Origin: Kiritimatiellia bacterium
GTDB lineage: Bacteria > Verrucomicrobiota > Kiritimatiellia > RFP12 > UBA1067
Direction: 5' to 3'
DNA: 64,000 nt
Assembly (NCBI GenBank): GCA_017403825.1
Contig: JAFRDO010000067.1
Coordinates: 1 to 64,000 of the forward strand
The notes under the pieces are model-generated. The model was given only the letters and a program-made list of their open reading frames with translations. It had not been told where the DNA came from and ran no database searches. Positions 36,165 to 45,537 of this stretch are shown here, piece by piece. Numbering within the stretch: the first letter of the stretch is position 1; each line of letters begins with the position of its first letter. Both the position numbers and the translations under genes were made by a program.

Positions 36165-37364
36165 ATGAGACATGCCAAGCGACAATATCGCACATTCAAA
36201 GTGCTGGCAACAGTACTCCTTTCCGAGGTCGCCGGCAGGAAGAAACTGGCCGGGCTGCATCGTTTTCTCTCGGAAGGATACGATTGGGACATCGAACTTA
36301 TACGCACTGACAGCGAAGTGACGTGCGAAAGGCTTACGGCGGCGGCGAGGAACGGCGTTGACGGTTTCTTCGCAGCGATCCCAGAAACGCAGGAGATGCA
36401 TCGCCTGCACGCCTCTCTCAACATTCCAACGGTGTTCACAGACTCCCCGAACGAACGGACGATGCGAGAATTCAAGAGATGCGTATTTGTCATGGATGAC
36501 GTGCGCGACATATGCCGCAGTGCCGCAAACTCGATCCTGTCCAGCGGCGTCTACAAGTCATACCTGTACGCAGAGAATGCTGCCGGATCGCGATGGAGCC
36601 TGGAACGGGGCAACGCATTCTCCGCCGAAATGGCGAAGCGCGGCATAAGGGTCGTGCGGATGCCGCCGGAATGTGTCGCCGATCAAGAAAGCCTGTCGGC
36701 CGCCATTCTCGGCTGCGAGAAGCCTGCGGCAATCTTCGCAGCCTACGATGACACCGCACGGACCGTCCTCTCCGCATGCAGGCGCGCAGGACTGAAAATC
36801 CCGGCGGACGTCGCCATTCTCGGAATCGGAAACGACGAAGACATCTGCATGCACACGGTTCCCAGACTTTCCAGCGTGCAGCCGAATTTCGAGGAGGAAG
36901 GCTACCGAGCGGCAAGAGAACTCCAGTCGATGATGCTCTTCAAGGGCAATCCGCCCAGACAACGGTTCTTCTGCGGCGGATCGACCGTCTCGGAAAGGGG
37001 CACGACACGCCACCATGCCAATGCCGCAATGTTGGCACATGACGCCATGTCGTTCATATCGCGCAATGCGCTCAAGGGCATAAGCGCAAGAGACGTTGCC
37101 CAGCATCTGCGCGTCTCGCGGCGCCTCGCCGACCTTCGTTTCAGGGACGCCACCGGCACGTCCATGCAAAAGGCGATAATTGAAAGCAGGCTAAAGGAGG
37201 TCTGCCGCCTGCTTGCCGACACGTCGCTTGCAATCTCCGATGTCGCAGTTCGTTGCGGCTATCCCGATGCGAACTACCTCAAGATACTCTTCCACCGCCG
37301 CTTCGGCATGTCCATGCGCGAATGGCGCAAGGCCAACGACGCACACAACAGCGGAAACGCATGA
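36165..37364 (+). CDS. XylR-type regulator: sugar-binding-like domain plus AraC HTH
   Basis: 399 residues from the ATG at 36165; a frame opening at 36147 would begin inside the -10 box. Residues about 10-275 match a LacI/periplasmic-binding fold (DIELIRTDSEVTCERLTAAARNGVDGFFAAIP, PAAIFAAYDDTARTVLSACRRAGLKIPADVAILGIGNDEDIC). The C-terminal 100 residues hold an AraC double HTH (ISARDVAQHLRVSRRLADLRFRDATG, AISDVAVRCGYPDANYLKILFHRRFGMSMREWR). This architecture is that of XylR, which senses a sugar and activates catabolic genes. Placed between glycan genes and divergent from the SIS gene, it is the likely local regulator. Confidence 0.9.
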   Translation: MRHAKRQYRTFKVLATVLLSEVAGRKKLAGLHRFLSEGYDWDIELIRTDSEVTCERLTAAARNGVDGFFAAIPETQEMHRLHASLNIPTVFTDSPNERTMREFKRCVFVMDDVRDICRSAANSILSSGVYKSYLYAENAAGSRWSLERGNAFSAEMAKRGIRVVRMPPECVADQESLSAAILGCEKPAAIFAAYDDTARTVLSACRRAGLKIPADVAILGIGNDEDICMHTVPRLSSVQPNFEEEGYRAARELQSMMLFKGNPPRQRFFCGGSTVSERGTTRHHANAAMLAHDAMSFISRNALKGISARDVAQHLRVSRRLADLRFRDATGTSMQKAIIESRLKEVCRLLADTSLAISDVAVRCGYPDANYLKILFHRRFGMSMREWRKANDAHNSGNA

Positions 37365-37371
37365 GAAACGC

Positions 37372-40300
37372 TCACTCCACCATGACCGGGCCAAGGATGC
37401 CGGACGGGACGAACGGATCTTTCGGGCTGGGGCTGAAGCGCGGATCGTAGAGCATCCAGGTCTTGCGGTCCTTCTCAGGCTGGCCAAGGTCATAGATCAC
37501 GCGGTTGCGCCAGGTGTTCGTGACCTCTATGCGCAGACTGTTGCAGCCCTTCCTGACGAATTTGCCGATGCGGCACCTGTAAGGCTCACACCAGAGCGTC
37601 CGCACAGGCTTGCCGTTCACGTACACCTTTGCGACGGACTCCACGCGCCCGAGGTCAAGCTCCGCGTCGCCGTTCGCATCACAGTCAAATTCCGTCTCAT
37701 ACGTCACCGTGCCTGAGAACGCCTGCGCCTCGCGCGTGAAGCCGGGAATCTCCGTCCATGAAACCGGGCGTCCAAGCTCGACCTTAGCCGGTGCGCCCCA
37801 CCCTGACGGGAACAACAGCGTCCAGCCGGTCAGCTCGGTGCGCCGTTGCGGCGGCATCGGGGATGTCTCCTTGCCCGGCACGCCGAACTCAACGAACACG
37901 CTGCGCGACGGCGGAATCTCCAGCACGTCACCGTTTCTCCATGCGCGGCGCTCAAGTGACACAGGGTCGAAGACCGAAACGTCCCCAGCCGCACGGAACG
38001 TCACCTTGCCGCGCCAGCCGCTCGTTCCGGAAGCGACGAAATAGCGGTCGAGGCCGTTTACCCGGCGGTGAATCCACATGAAGTCCTCACTAGGCTCATC
38101 CCCAAGAGCGGGAACGGTCGCAACGTCTTTCGCCAGCCCCTTCAATGCCGCGACAAGCGCGTCCTTGCCGCCGAAGACCACCTTGCCGCCCGCAGCCGCA
38201 AGCTCCGCGAGACGTTTCCGCGTTGCAGGCAGCATGAAGCGCTCGTCCGGCACCCACAGCACTTTCCACGACGTCCCTTCCGGCACAACGAACAGCCCGT
38301 CCTTCACCGCGAGGCGATTGGTAAGCACGTCGTGGTTCAGGTAGTCGGCGCGGAAACCTTCCGGGAACGGATAATCCTCGTCCGGCTTGTGATCGACGGC
38401 GTCGCCGAGATACCACAGCACGTCCTGCGCAGAAAGCCCCGCCTCAAGGAACTCTTCGCAGCGCGTGATGTAGCCGTTGAACTCCGGCATGTAACTCCAC
38501 CACGTCTGGAGGCGGGTGAACGGCGTCCCGTTGAAGCCGCCCATGCAACCTCCCGGCGGCGTTGCGTCCGGGGCCGGGGCGTGCGTATAGCTTTGGTAGG
38601 CGAGGTGCGTAACGCCGCGCGCAAAATGGCGGTTCGCGACATCCTGAAGCTTCTTGAAGTCCTCGTCCCAGCTAATGCCATTGCCTCCGGTGAACGCTTC
38701 AGCCACTACGCGCCGCTTGCCATAGACATGGGCTGCAGACGCGCAGGGGCGGATAGGCTTGAAGGCATACGACCCTACACCGCCTTCAGCCCTAGTGGCA
38801 TGCGGATACCAGAACTCGCACATCGGCGCGTCGGCATATTTCCAGTATTCAAGCAGGTCGCCGAAGACAATGTCGCCGAACGCCGTCTCGTAGTACGCCG
38901 CCAGCCCCGCCTCGTGCGCAAGCTCGGCCATGCGCCCGAAGTAGTTCTTCGTGATGAGGTCACCGTTGGTGCGCCGCCAGTCGGTGAGAAACCGCTCGGT
39001 CGCCTCCGGCGAATCGATCACGTAACCGAAGAGCGACGGCAGATGCCGACGCAGCCCGTAGCCGTTGGCGCTTCCGAAGTATTCTTCCATTCGTGCCGTC
39101 CAGGTCTGGCCGAAGCATTCCCAGCTGTCCACGAGCATTCCGTACATGTGTCCCTTGAGCGGACCTTCAAGGAGACGCCCGATGTAGCCCCTAAAGTTCG
39201 CCTCGATGCCCTTAGGGTCGAGCTTGTCGCACTCCCAACCGGTCGCTTCCTTAGGCGCAGGGGAATTGACGCGCTTCGAATTAACGTGACCGAACCGCAG
39301 AACCGTCCACGTTCCGGACGGAACCTTCCACTCCGAAACGCCCGTCAGGTCAACGATCTTCGACCCGTCTACCCACGCGCGCGGATCCTGCGCCGGCGGA
39401 CGCTCGTCCAAGAGCGAACGCAACACCCTTGCGGACTTCGCCTCCCAGTCAGTCTGCCGCGCCGCCGCGAAGAACTCCGGCTCGCCCCATTTCTTCACCG
39501 GGAAATCATGCTCGAGGCGGTATCGCCAAACCTTTGCAGTCCGCTCGTCGCATGCCAGCGTAATGGTATAGACGTAGTCGCGCCAGCTCGACACCGGCAG
39601 CGGCGTACGCACAGCGTCCCTCCATCCGTCCGCCGTCTTCGCCTCAAGGCTGACGCGCCGCCACGGCATATGATAGCCGTATGCGCTATTCCACGCGTGA
39701 AGCCCTGGCAGCGTCATGGAACGTATGGTCACGGGCGCGGCAAACGTGTAGATGCGCTCGTCTCCATTAGTGGAGACGGAGACAGGCTTTAGGGAGGGAC
39801 GCACCTCGTTGCGCACGCAAGGCATCATGCCGCCCTCGTCTCCGAGGGGCGTGGGGAACGCGAGAACGCAGATGTCGCGCCAGTCGGAGTCGGCATCCCT
39901 GAGCCTTTCAGGCACCTCCGGCAGGCGCAGCGCTTCGCCTTCGTTGAGATCGTGCCGCGCACATTCGATGTCGCGCTGGCAATGGTCAAGGTCAATCCAT
40001 GGCCCGCCGGACTGCGACCAGCCTGGACAGTTCTGCACGGTGAGTTTGAGGTCCAGCCGCATACACTCGTCGCCGAGGTAGCGCATGACGCCGTCCCACT
40101 TCTCGCTCATGCAAGGAATCTGCACCGGACAATCAGGCCATGCCCCTTTCTTCCCGTGATTGATGTGGAAGAAGTGGACGCCGGAAAATCCCGCGCCCTT
40201 GATGGCCTCCAGATCGCACCGTAGCCCGTCCGTGCGGACGTTCCCGCCCATGAACTCCAGCCACGCCTCCGGGCCGCGCAGGTCCTCTGCGCTCGCACGT

Positions 40301-40374
40301 CCGAAAAGCGCAGAAAAAAGAAGCGCCGCAGAAATCACCGCCAGCAGGCGTTGCCGTTTTTCATGACAAGTCAT
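37372..40374 (-). CDS. GH106 alpha-L-rhamnosidase
   Basis: 1000 residues, secreted (signal peptide to about residue 29). GVHFFHINHGKKGAWP, LKLTVQNCPGWSQSGGPWIDL, YGMLVDSWECFGQTW and VVAEAFTGGNGISWDEDF are hallmark segments of family 106 rhamnosidases, with the barrel in the first two thirds. The C-terminal galactose-binding-like beta-sandwich has VTYETEFDC, AKVYVNGKPVRTLWCEPYRCRIGKFVRKGCNSLRIEVTNTW. It should release terminal L-rhamnose from pectic or other plant glycans, in the periplasm. It ends 7 bp from the convergent XylR-like gene. Confidence 0.88.
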   Translation of the reverse strand: MTCHEKRQRLLAVISAALLFSALFGRASAEDLRGPEAWLEFMGGNVRTDGLRCDLEAIKGAGFSGVHFFHINHGKKGAWPDCPVQIPCMSEKWDGVMRYLGDECMRLDLKLTVQNCPGWSQSGGPWIDLDHCQRDIECARHDLNEGEALRLPEVPERLRDADSDWRDICVLAFPTPLGDEGGMMPCVRNEVRPSLKPVSVSTNGDERIYTFAAPVTIRSMTLPGLHAWNSAYGYHMPWRRVSLEAKTADGWRDAVRTPLPVSSWRDYVYTITLACDERTAKVWRYRLEHDFPVKKWGEPEFFAAARQTDWEAKSARVLRSLLDERPPAQDPRAWVDGSKIVDLTGVSEWKVPSGTWTVLRFGHVNSKRVNSPAPKEATGWECDKLDPKGIEANFRGYIGRLLEGPLKGHMYGMLVDSWECFGQTWTARMEEYFGSANGYGLRRHLPSLFGYVIDSPEATERFLTDWRRTNGDLITKNYFGRMAELAHEAGLAAYYETAFGDIVFGDLLEYWKYADAPMCEFWYPHATRAEGGVGSYAFKPIRPCASAAHVYGKRRVVAEAFTGGNGISWDEDFKKLQDVANRHFARGVTHLAYQSYTHAPAPDATPPGGCMGGFNGTPFTRLQTWWSYMPEFNGYITRCEEFLEAGLSAQDVLWYLGDAVDHKPDEDYPFPEGFRADYLNHDVLTNRLAVKDGLFVVPEGTSWKVLWVPDERFMLPATRKRLAELAAAGGKVVFGGKDALVAALKGLAKDVATVPALGDEPSEDFMWIHRRVNGLDRYFVASGTSGWRGKVTFRAAGDVSVFDPVSLERRAWRNGDVLEIPPSRSVFVEFGVPGKETSPMPPQRRTELTGWTLLFPSGWGAPAKVELGRPVSWTEIPGFTREAQAFSGTVTYETEFDCDANGDAELDLGRVESVAKVYVNGKPVRTLWCEPYRCRIGKFVRKGCNSLRIEVTNTWRNRVIYDLGQPEKDRKTWMLYDPRFSPSPKDPFVPSGILGPVMVE

Positions 40375-40430
40375 AGAACCGCATTCTCTCCCCTTTGTCC
40401 AGCATCACAGCGTCGCATAAGCCGATTGCC

Positions 40431-41513
40431 TCAATCGCGAAGATACGACGCGCGCGCATCGCGCGGATCGTTAGCGCGCTTAGGATCGAAGTTAACGTCG
40501 CGCAGATAGCCTCCGCCGCCCGGTGCGCCGACTTCGACCAGGCAGTTCGTCGCATCGCTGTTCCGGAACACCACCGTGGGAGTCTGCACCTTGGCGTGGA
40601 ACTGCCCGACGCTCGAGAAACCCACGTGGCGCATCCACGGCTTCGACAGATACCAATAGCAGAAGCACTTGTCGAGGATGCCGCTTCCGTTTTTGCCGAA
40701 CTTGAAGCCGGTGGCGAACTGGTCGCTGTAGCAGAAGTCCATCCAGTTGTTGGCGGCGTTGATCTCGAACCCGACGCTACTGGAGTAGAACTCCTGCTCC
40801 TTCTTCATGGCGAGAAGCGGATGAATGTCACGCAGGCAGTTGCCGCCGCTGTTGACAACCACTCCCTTCGCCACGGCATAGATGCGCATGTTTGCGAGGG
40901 TGTTGTCGTAGCCGTCCACCAGGACACCGATAGAATCCGGCGCGTTGTTGCCCACGATGTTGACGTTGCGGATGTCCGAGTCGGAAGAGCCGCTGTTAGC
41001 CCCGTGCTTGATGTGGAGGCCGATGTGCACGCCCTTCATCGAGCAGTCCGCGACGAGCGTCTCGCGTCCGCCGTCGATGGAGACGCCGTTCGCGACTCCG
41101 CTTCCGTCGATGATGCCGCCCTTGAGCCAGTACCAGCTGCCTGGGAGCATGATGTTGTTGGCAGGGTGGATGCCGCCGAGCCGCACCATCGCCTCCGCAT
41201 TGGTCCAGCCGGGGGCGGCCTTGAACTTCGCGTACGTCGAGAGCCGCAGCGACACGCTCTTCTCCGGGTGCGCGGGCGTACAGACCGGCTTGTCAAGGAG
41301 GTAGGTGCCGTCAGGGAAGAAAATCTCGCGGTTTGGGTTGGCGTCGATCAGCCGCTGGATGGCGTCCGAACACGGAACGGTGCCGTCGCCTGCGATGCCG
41401 CGCGCCGACACGACCGCGCAACGTGCAGCGTCCGACGGGTTTCCGGCTAACGCCACAACTGCGCCAAGCACACTCGCCGCAACGATTATGAACAGTTGCT
41501 TCGTTTCCCTCAT
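40431..41513 (-). CDS. Pectate-lyase-like parallel beta-helix protein
   Basis: 360 residues with a signal peptide ending near ALAG. The start GIAGDGTVPCSDAIQRLIDANPNREIFFPDGTYLL is the usual N-cap of pectate lyase 3 / GH28-type right-handed beta-helices. It is followed by rungs with ASN/SER/GLY turns (GGIIDGSGVANGVSIDG, DSDIRNVNIVGNNAPDSIGVLVDGYDNTLANMRIY). No polygalacturonase catalytic triad is clear, so lyase versus hydrolase cannot be decided. The ATG overlaps the GH31 stop (ATGA), and GGAGAGAAGCG gives the ribosome site. It likely works with the rhamnosidase downstream. Confidence 0.78.
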   Translation of the reverse strand: MRETKQLFIIVAASVLGAVVALAGNPSDAARCAVVSARGIAGDGTVPCSDAIQRLIDANPNREIFFPDGTYLLDKPVCTPAHPEKSVSLRLSTYAKFKAAPGWTNAEAMVRLGGIHPANNIMLPGSWYWLKGGIIDGSGVANGVSIDGGRETLVADCSMKGVHIGLHIKHGANSGSSDSDIRNVNIVGNNAPDSIGVLVDGYDNTLANMRIYAVAKGVVVNSGGNCLRDIHPLLAMKKEQEFYSSSVGFEINAANNWMDFCYSDQFATGFKFGKNGSGILDKCFCYWYLSKPWMRHVGFSSVGQFHAKVQTPTVVFRNSDATNCLVEVGAPGGGGYLRDVNFDPKRANDPRDARASYLRD

Positions 41514-43699
41514 CGCTTCTCTCCGTTGCCATTCCTTATGCGAAAGAGCGGAATCTCCACCATCGGAACTTTGACAGTGAGCCGCAGGCCCTCACGCCCG
41601 GCCCGATGGATCTTACCTGTCGCACGCTCCTTCCATTCGCCGCGCGGCAGATAGACCTCGCGGACATCTTCCGGCCCGAGCACAGGCGCAACAAGGATTT
41701 CGTCGCCCAGCATGAATTCGTCGGCGATGGAATACGTGTTCGGGTCGTCCTGCCAATCCAGGACAAGAGGCCGCACGACAGGCACGCCCTGTTCCGCCGC
41801 AACCCGAACCGCCTGCCGGATATACTTCGCCATGTCTTCGCGCTTCGCTAGATCCGTTACATACTGCCTTTGCGTCGCCTCGCTGAAATCATAGACGTTG
41901 CGCACGTATCCGTGGCTCTGCATGCAGGGCATGAATGCAGTAAACGACAAGGCGCGTGCGAAGATGCGCTCTTCCTCCTCTGCGGACAACGTCTTGCCGC
42001 GCCGCACATAGACCGTCTCCTCGCCGGACTTCGCCTCCGTCCGCGAGAGGTCGAACGCACCCGTCTTGAGATCCATCACGCCCGCCGGCTCCATGCGCGA
42101 TCCGCCGTCATACTGGTAGCCGCCGTAGTCGTAGCTCATGAACGGGATTCCGCTCATGCCGGAATTGAGGACGGCCAGCACCTGGTCGTCCAGCTTGCTC
42201 CACATGCGCATCTGGTCGCCGGCCCACATGTACGGGTTGCGCCCGGACCCGATGCCGCCGCCGCGCGTCAGCACCATGAAGCCGCCCTTATCCGCCGCCA
42301 TACGGGTCATCTCCCGCGTAAAGCGCGAGACGAAGAACGCCGGATAGGCATGATGGACGGCGGCGCCGTCGAACACGCCGGGGGCGTGCCACTTGTAGTC
42401 CACGCGGATTGCGCCGTAGTCGCGTCCGTTGTCAGGCAACTCTTCGCAGAAGTCGATCTTCACGCCCGACACTCCCAGATCAACGAGTTCCTTCCATACG
42501 ACGTTCACGTACCAGTCCCACATCGCGGGATTGGTGATGTCGAGCGCGATGTTGCTTCTGGTGATCTTGCCGGAGTCGGGATTGACGTTGACGCCTGTCA
42601 GGTAGACGTCGGGTATCATCTCCGTGCCGGACTGGAACGGCTTGCCGTCCTTGAAAATGTTGACGTGAGCCAGGAATTCGTTCTTGAACCCCGGACATCT
42701 GCGATCGATCGGCGAACCGACGCGCATGTAGACGAGCATCTTTATGCCCTTGCTCCGCAGGAATTCGCCGCAGGCTTTCAGCGCTTCGTGCCGCTTTCGC
42801 GCAAGGTCGGAATCGCCGAACATCTCGATGTTCCAGCCCTCCATTATGAACGCCTTGGGCTTAGCGCCCATCGCCTCATAGCGGGCGAGCATCTCCTTCA
42901 CGCCAACGCCGAGAAGCGCCTTGCCTTCCCAGTAGCCCTGCCTAGCGTACTTCTTGAATGTGAAGCCGTCCAGCACGGAAAGGTCTGGCTCGTAGCGGCA
43001 GACAATGGGGCCTGTCGCCCAGTCCGGCGGGAGCAACGAGCCGCCCTGAAGGCGATGCACGCCCTTGACCGCATCCAGCATGCGGTCCGTAGCCCACACA
43101 TAAAGGTCAATGCGACGTCCGCGCCCCGTCACGGACCACTCGTCTGGCCGCGCCGCGCCCATGTCCGCCGTCATCGTGCCGTAGTCGTTCACGAACACGC
43201 CCGCGCCGGAAGTCGTGGCAAAGAAAGGAATCGGCGCGTACGTCGTGTCGCTCTCGTTCCATCCGTCGGAAGAGCAGAGCAGGATCTTCTGTCCGCGCTG
43301 GTTCAGGCGGTCCAGCCGCTCGCCAAAGCCATATACGCCCTCGCCAGGCAAGAACGTCCCTTTCGCAACAAACCCATCTGGCCCGACGGCCAGCGATGTT
43401 ATCTCACGGACGATCCGCCCCTTCTTGGAGCGGAAGCGAATCGCAAATGGATTCTGCGAAACCTCGACGCGGGAGCCGTCCGGCGCACCGAAAGACGGAA
43501 CGCCCTCGCCCATGAACGCCGCTAGCGCCTGCACGGCGCCGCTTTCGGAGAATCGGCCTTCCGCGTCAGCCAGGCGTACCCGCCATACGCCGCCGCCGAG
43601 TTCGTCGGCACGGCCCGCGACGCCATCAGGCGTACGGAACTCAACTGCCGGCGCGGCAAGCGCCAGCATGGCAACAAACTGTACAAGAATAGTTTTCAT
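41510..43699 (-). CDS. GH31 family glycosidase
   Basis: 729 residues from the ATG at 43699, which opens a signal peptide (LALAAPA). An N-terminal beta-sandwich has GVYGFGERLDRLNQRG and PIPFFATTSGAGVFVND, typical of GH31. The barrel carries VSGVKIDFCEE with the candidate nucleophile Asp416, and RNPYMWAGDQMRMW with the acid/base Asp495. The C-terminal VVRPLVLDWQDDPNTYSIADEFMLGDEILVAPVL is the strongly conserved GH31 tail. Alpha-glucosidase, xylosidase or galactosidase activity is possible. First gene of a coupled GH31, beta-helix, GH106 unit. A TATACT box at 43734-43729 gives a 29-base leader without a ribosome site. Confidence 0.92.
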   Translation of the reverse strand: MKTILVQFVAMLALAAPAVEFRTPDGVAGRADELGGGVWRVRLADAEGRFSESGAVQALAAFMGEGVPSFGAPDGSRVEVSQNPFAIRFRSKKGRIVREITSLAVGPDGFVAKGTFLPGEGVYGFGERLDRLNQRGQKILLCSSDGWNESDTTYAPIPFFATTSGAGVFVNDYGTMTADMGAARPDEWSVTGRGRRIDLYVWATDRMLDAVKGVHRLQGGSLLPPDWATGPIVCRYEPDLSVLDGFTFKKYARQGYWEGKALLGVGVKEMLARYEAMGAKPKAFIMEGWNIEMFGDSDLARKRHEALKACGEFLRSKGIKMLVYMRVGSPIDRRCPGFKNEFLAHVNIFKDGKPFQSGTEMIPDVYLTGVNVNPDSGKITRSNIALDITNPAMWDWYVNVVWKELVDLGVSGVKIDFCEELPDNGRDYGAIRVDYKWHAPGVFDGAAVHHAYPAFFVSRFTREMTRMAADKGGFMVLTRGGGIGSGRNPYMWAGDQMRMWSKLDDQVLAVLNSGMSGIPFMSYDYGGYQYDGGSRMEPAGVMDLKTGAFDLSRTEAKSGEETVYVRRGKTLSAEEEERIFARALSFTAFMPCMQSHGYVRNVYDFSEATQRQYVTDLAKREDMAKYIRQAVRVAAEQGVPVVRPLVLDWQDDPNTYSIADEFMLGDEILVAPVLGPEDVREVYLPRGEWKERATGKIHRAGREGLRLTVKVPMVEIPLFRIRNGNGEKR

Positions 43700-43813
43700 T
43701 GTGTTATTATGTAGTGTTATGAAAATGTAGTATAGCACACCCCCAGAAACTAGGCAACGCCTAACGGGTGCGTTTTGCATTTGTTCCGTAATGGGTTACC
43801 GGATTGATTGCAG

Positions 43814-44231
43814 TAGTCGCAGAAGCCGCAGAGATTGCGCTCAAGACCCGATTGTCGTCGCTCGGCTCTCGGGCTTCGCCCTCGGCTATCCCCTCGCTTC
43901 GCTCGGCACCCCTGATAGACATCGCCTGCGGCGACTCCTCCCTTCAGTCGTCGGGGGATATCTCACTGCGTTCGGCGGCTACCCCGCCATTCGATCTTCA
44001 TTCGCTTCTGTTGGCGTTGCATTTGCGCGGGCGACAATCGGTCTTGAGCGCGGTTGCCAAAGGCAGGTACGGCATCGACGGTGCCGCCGCCTGCCATAGG
44101 CGAATAACCGCGGACGATTTCGATTGTCGCCCCGCGCAAATGAAGAGTCAATGGAATGCCAATGTTGAGTCACAGGCGGGGAGGTGACGACAATCGGGAA
44201 TTGGACGCAAACACTGCGAACTCTGCGACTA
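43814..44231. mobile_element. MITE-like 418-bp element with 46-bp terminal inverted repeats
   Basis: The left end (43814-43859) starts TAGTCGCAGA and ends CCGATTGTCGTC. The reverse complement of the right end (44186-44231) has the same start and end and matches 37 of 46 bases. A nested inverted repeat lies inside: 44020-44040 pairs with 44121-44142, one bulged base, reading CATTTGCGCG on the left. No transposase frame is present. The terminal TA could be a TA target duplication as in Tc1/IS630 elements. A non-autonomous transposon or a structured RNA-encoding element are both possible. Confidence 0.65.
44020..44142. repeat. Nested long hairpin inside the inverted-repeat element
   Basis: Outer arms of 21 and 22 bases enclose further complementary pairs, CGCGGTT with AACCGCG and GGCAGG with CCTGCC. 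The whole 123 bp can fold into one long imperfect stem. Confidence 0.6.
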
Positions 44232-44408
44232 AACCAACAACCCCGCAGCCACCAATCCCAACCCCTGTTTCCAGCACTCAAAGCAAATACCACTTTGCAT
44301 TCACTTCTGGAAATGACGCTTTGGGTTGGAATAGTGTGGGGGTGAATTACGTCCGACGGAATTATGGTATAATACTGATATTCTACAAAACAGGGGAGGG
44401 AATGTGAA

Positions 44409-45518
44409 ATGAACAGAAACACGGTCAAGGCGATGATTGCACTCGCATCGTCTGCAATTCTCTTCGCGGGCTGCGACATAGATCCTATGGGCGAGAAGCG
44501 CGAAGAACGCAAGCGTGCGGCGGAAGAGCGCTCACAGGCAGAACGGGCTCGCCAAGAGTTGGAGTCGCAACGCGTGGCGATGACGAGATACGCAACCGGA
44601 AAGCGTCAGATGTTCCAGTCCCGTCTTTCCGAAGTCCAACAAACAGAGAAATCTCTCCGTTCCGACCTCTCCACGTTGACAACCATAATCGACAACATCA
44701 TGTTCGAGAAGGATACCGAGGGAAAAGACAAGCGGTACGAGACCAAGGTCCTGCGGATTCTCAAGAACGCCGAAGTGAACACACTTGCATCAAAATATCT
44801 AGCCTCCGACTTTTCGGGGATTATCGCCACCTACATCGAACGCGTCCGAGACGCACGCGCCGCCGATGCGAGGTATGCTGCTGCCGTGCAAGACACAGAA
44901 GAAATCTACGGCGCCAACATTGAAGAGACGAAAAAATGGTCACAGATGACACATCAACAAAGAGAAAATGAAATCAACCGTCTCAAAGATGAGATTACAA
45001 CCCTGGAATCAAAGCGCAAGCAGGTACTGAACGAGTACAAGACTACCACACGTCATTCAATTCTTGGAAAAGAACGACAGCTGCTAGAAAGAGGTGAGCG
45101 CAAAGACGTCACAAATAATAAGCTGTTAGAAATCGATGACCTACTTGCTGAAAAACGGCGGCAAATCGATGACCTGACAGACCCAAATATGCAGCGCCAG
45201 ATGGTCGACAAAACGGCAATTGCTGTGCAATCACGGCAACAACGCGCAATGGATACGCGCAGAGTCGCCATGCAAGACATCGACCGCCGGCTTAAACCGA
45301 AAAAAACAGTTACCGATGTGATTGCCGAGTTCGAGGCCGATACTATCGGCAAGCTGCGCAAGACCATTTCGGGCAAGATCGCCGCGCTTGACGGCGAGGT
45401 AAAATCACTGAAAGAAAAGATCGCCCTCGCAGACGAGATTATTCTGGCCATTCCGCTTTACGACCAAGGAGAGATCAAGCGCCAGCGGCAGAAGCTTGAA
45501 AACATTGCTGTGCGGTAA
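44409..45518 (+). CDS. Coiled-coil lipoprotein of unknown function
   Basis: 369 residues. Lipobox ILFAGC gives Cys22 as lipidation site. Nearly all the mature protein is charged and helical with heptad character (KREERKRAAEERSQAERARQ, EINRLKDEITTLESKRKQV, LEIDDLLAEKRRQIDDLTD, KIAALDGEVKSLKEKIALADEI). Promoter GGTATAAT (TATAAT 44368-44373) and ribosome site AGGGGAGGG are clear. The zinc-ribbon membrane protein gene follows after 19 bp, so the two probably work together. No family recognised; a periplasmic spacer or envelope-linking role would fit. Confidence 0.82.
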   Translation: MNRNTVKAMIALASSAILFAGCDIDPMGEKREERKRAAEERSQAERARQELESQRVAMTRYATGKRQMFQSRLSEVQQTEKSLRSDLSTLTTIIDNIMFEKDTEGKDKRYETKVLRILKNAEVNTLASKYLASDFSGIIATYIERVRDARAADARYAAAVQDTEEIYGANIEETKKWSQMTHQQRENEINRLKDEITTLESKRKQVLNEYKTTTRHSILGKERQLLERGERKDVTNNKLLEIDDLLAEKRRQIDDLTDPNMQRQMVDKTAIAVQSRQQRAMDTRRVAMQDIDRRLKPKKTVTDVIAEFEADTIGKLRKTISGKIAALDGEVKSLKEKIALADEIILAIPLYDQGEIKRQRQKLENIAVR

Positions 45519-45537
45519 GAGCAACTGGACATTGACA

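Larger units (their letters stand above)
43700..44408. other. Long intergenic region holding an inverted-repeat element
   Basis: About 700 bp between divergent GH31 and lipoprotein genes. It contains the GH31 promoter, a 418-bp terminal-inverted-repeat element, and the plus-strand GGTATAAT promoter (TATAAT 44368-44373) for the lipoprotein. Short open frames here do not look like genes: they have no ribosome sites and run through the inverted repeats. Confidence 0.7.

Noticed and set aside
43804-44187. Possible small gene in the intergenic region
   Set aside because: Runs through both terminal and nested inverted repeats, without promoter or ribosome site; better explained by the repeat element.
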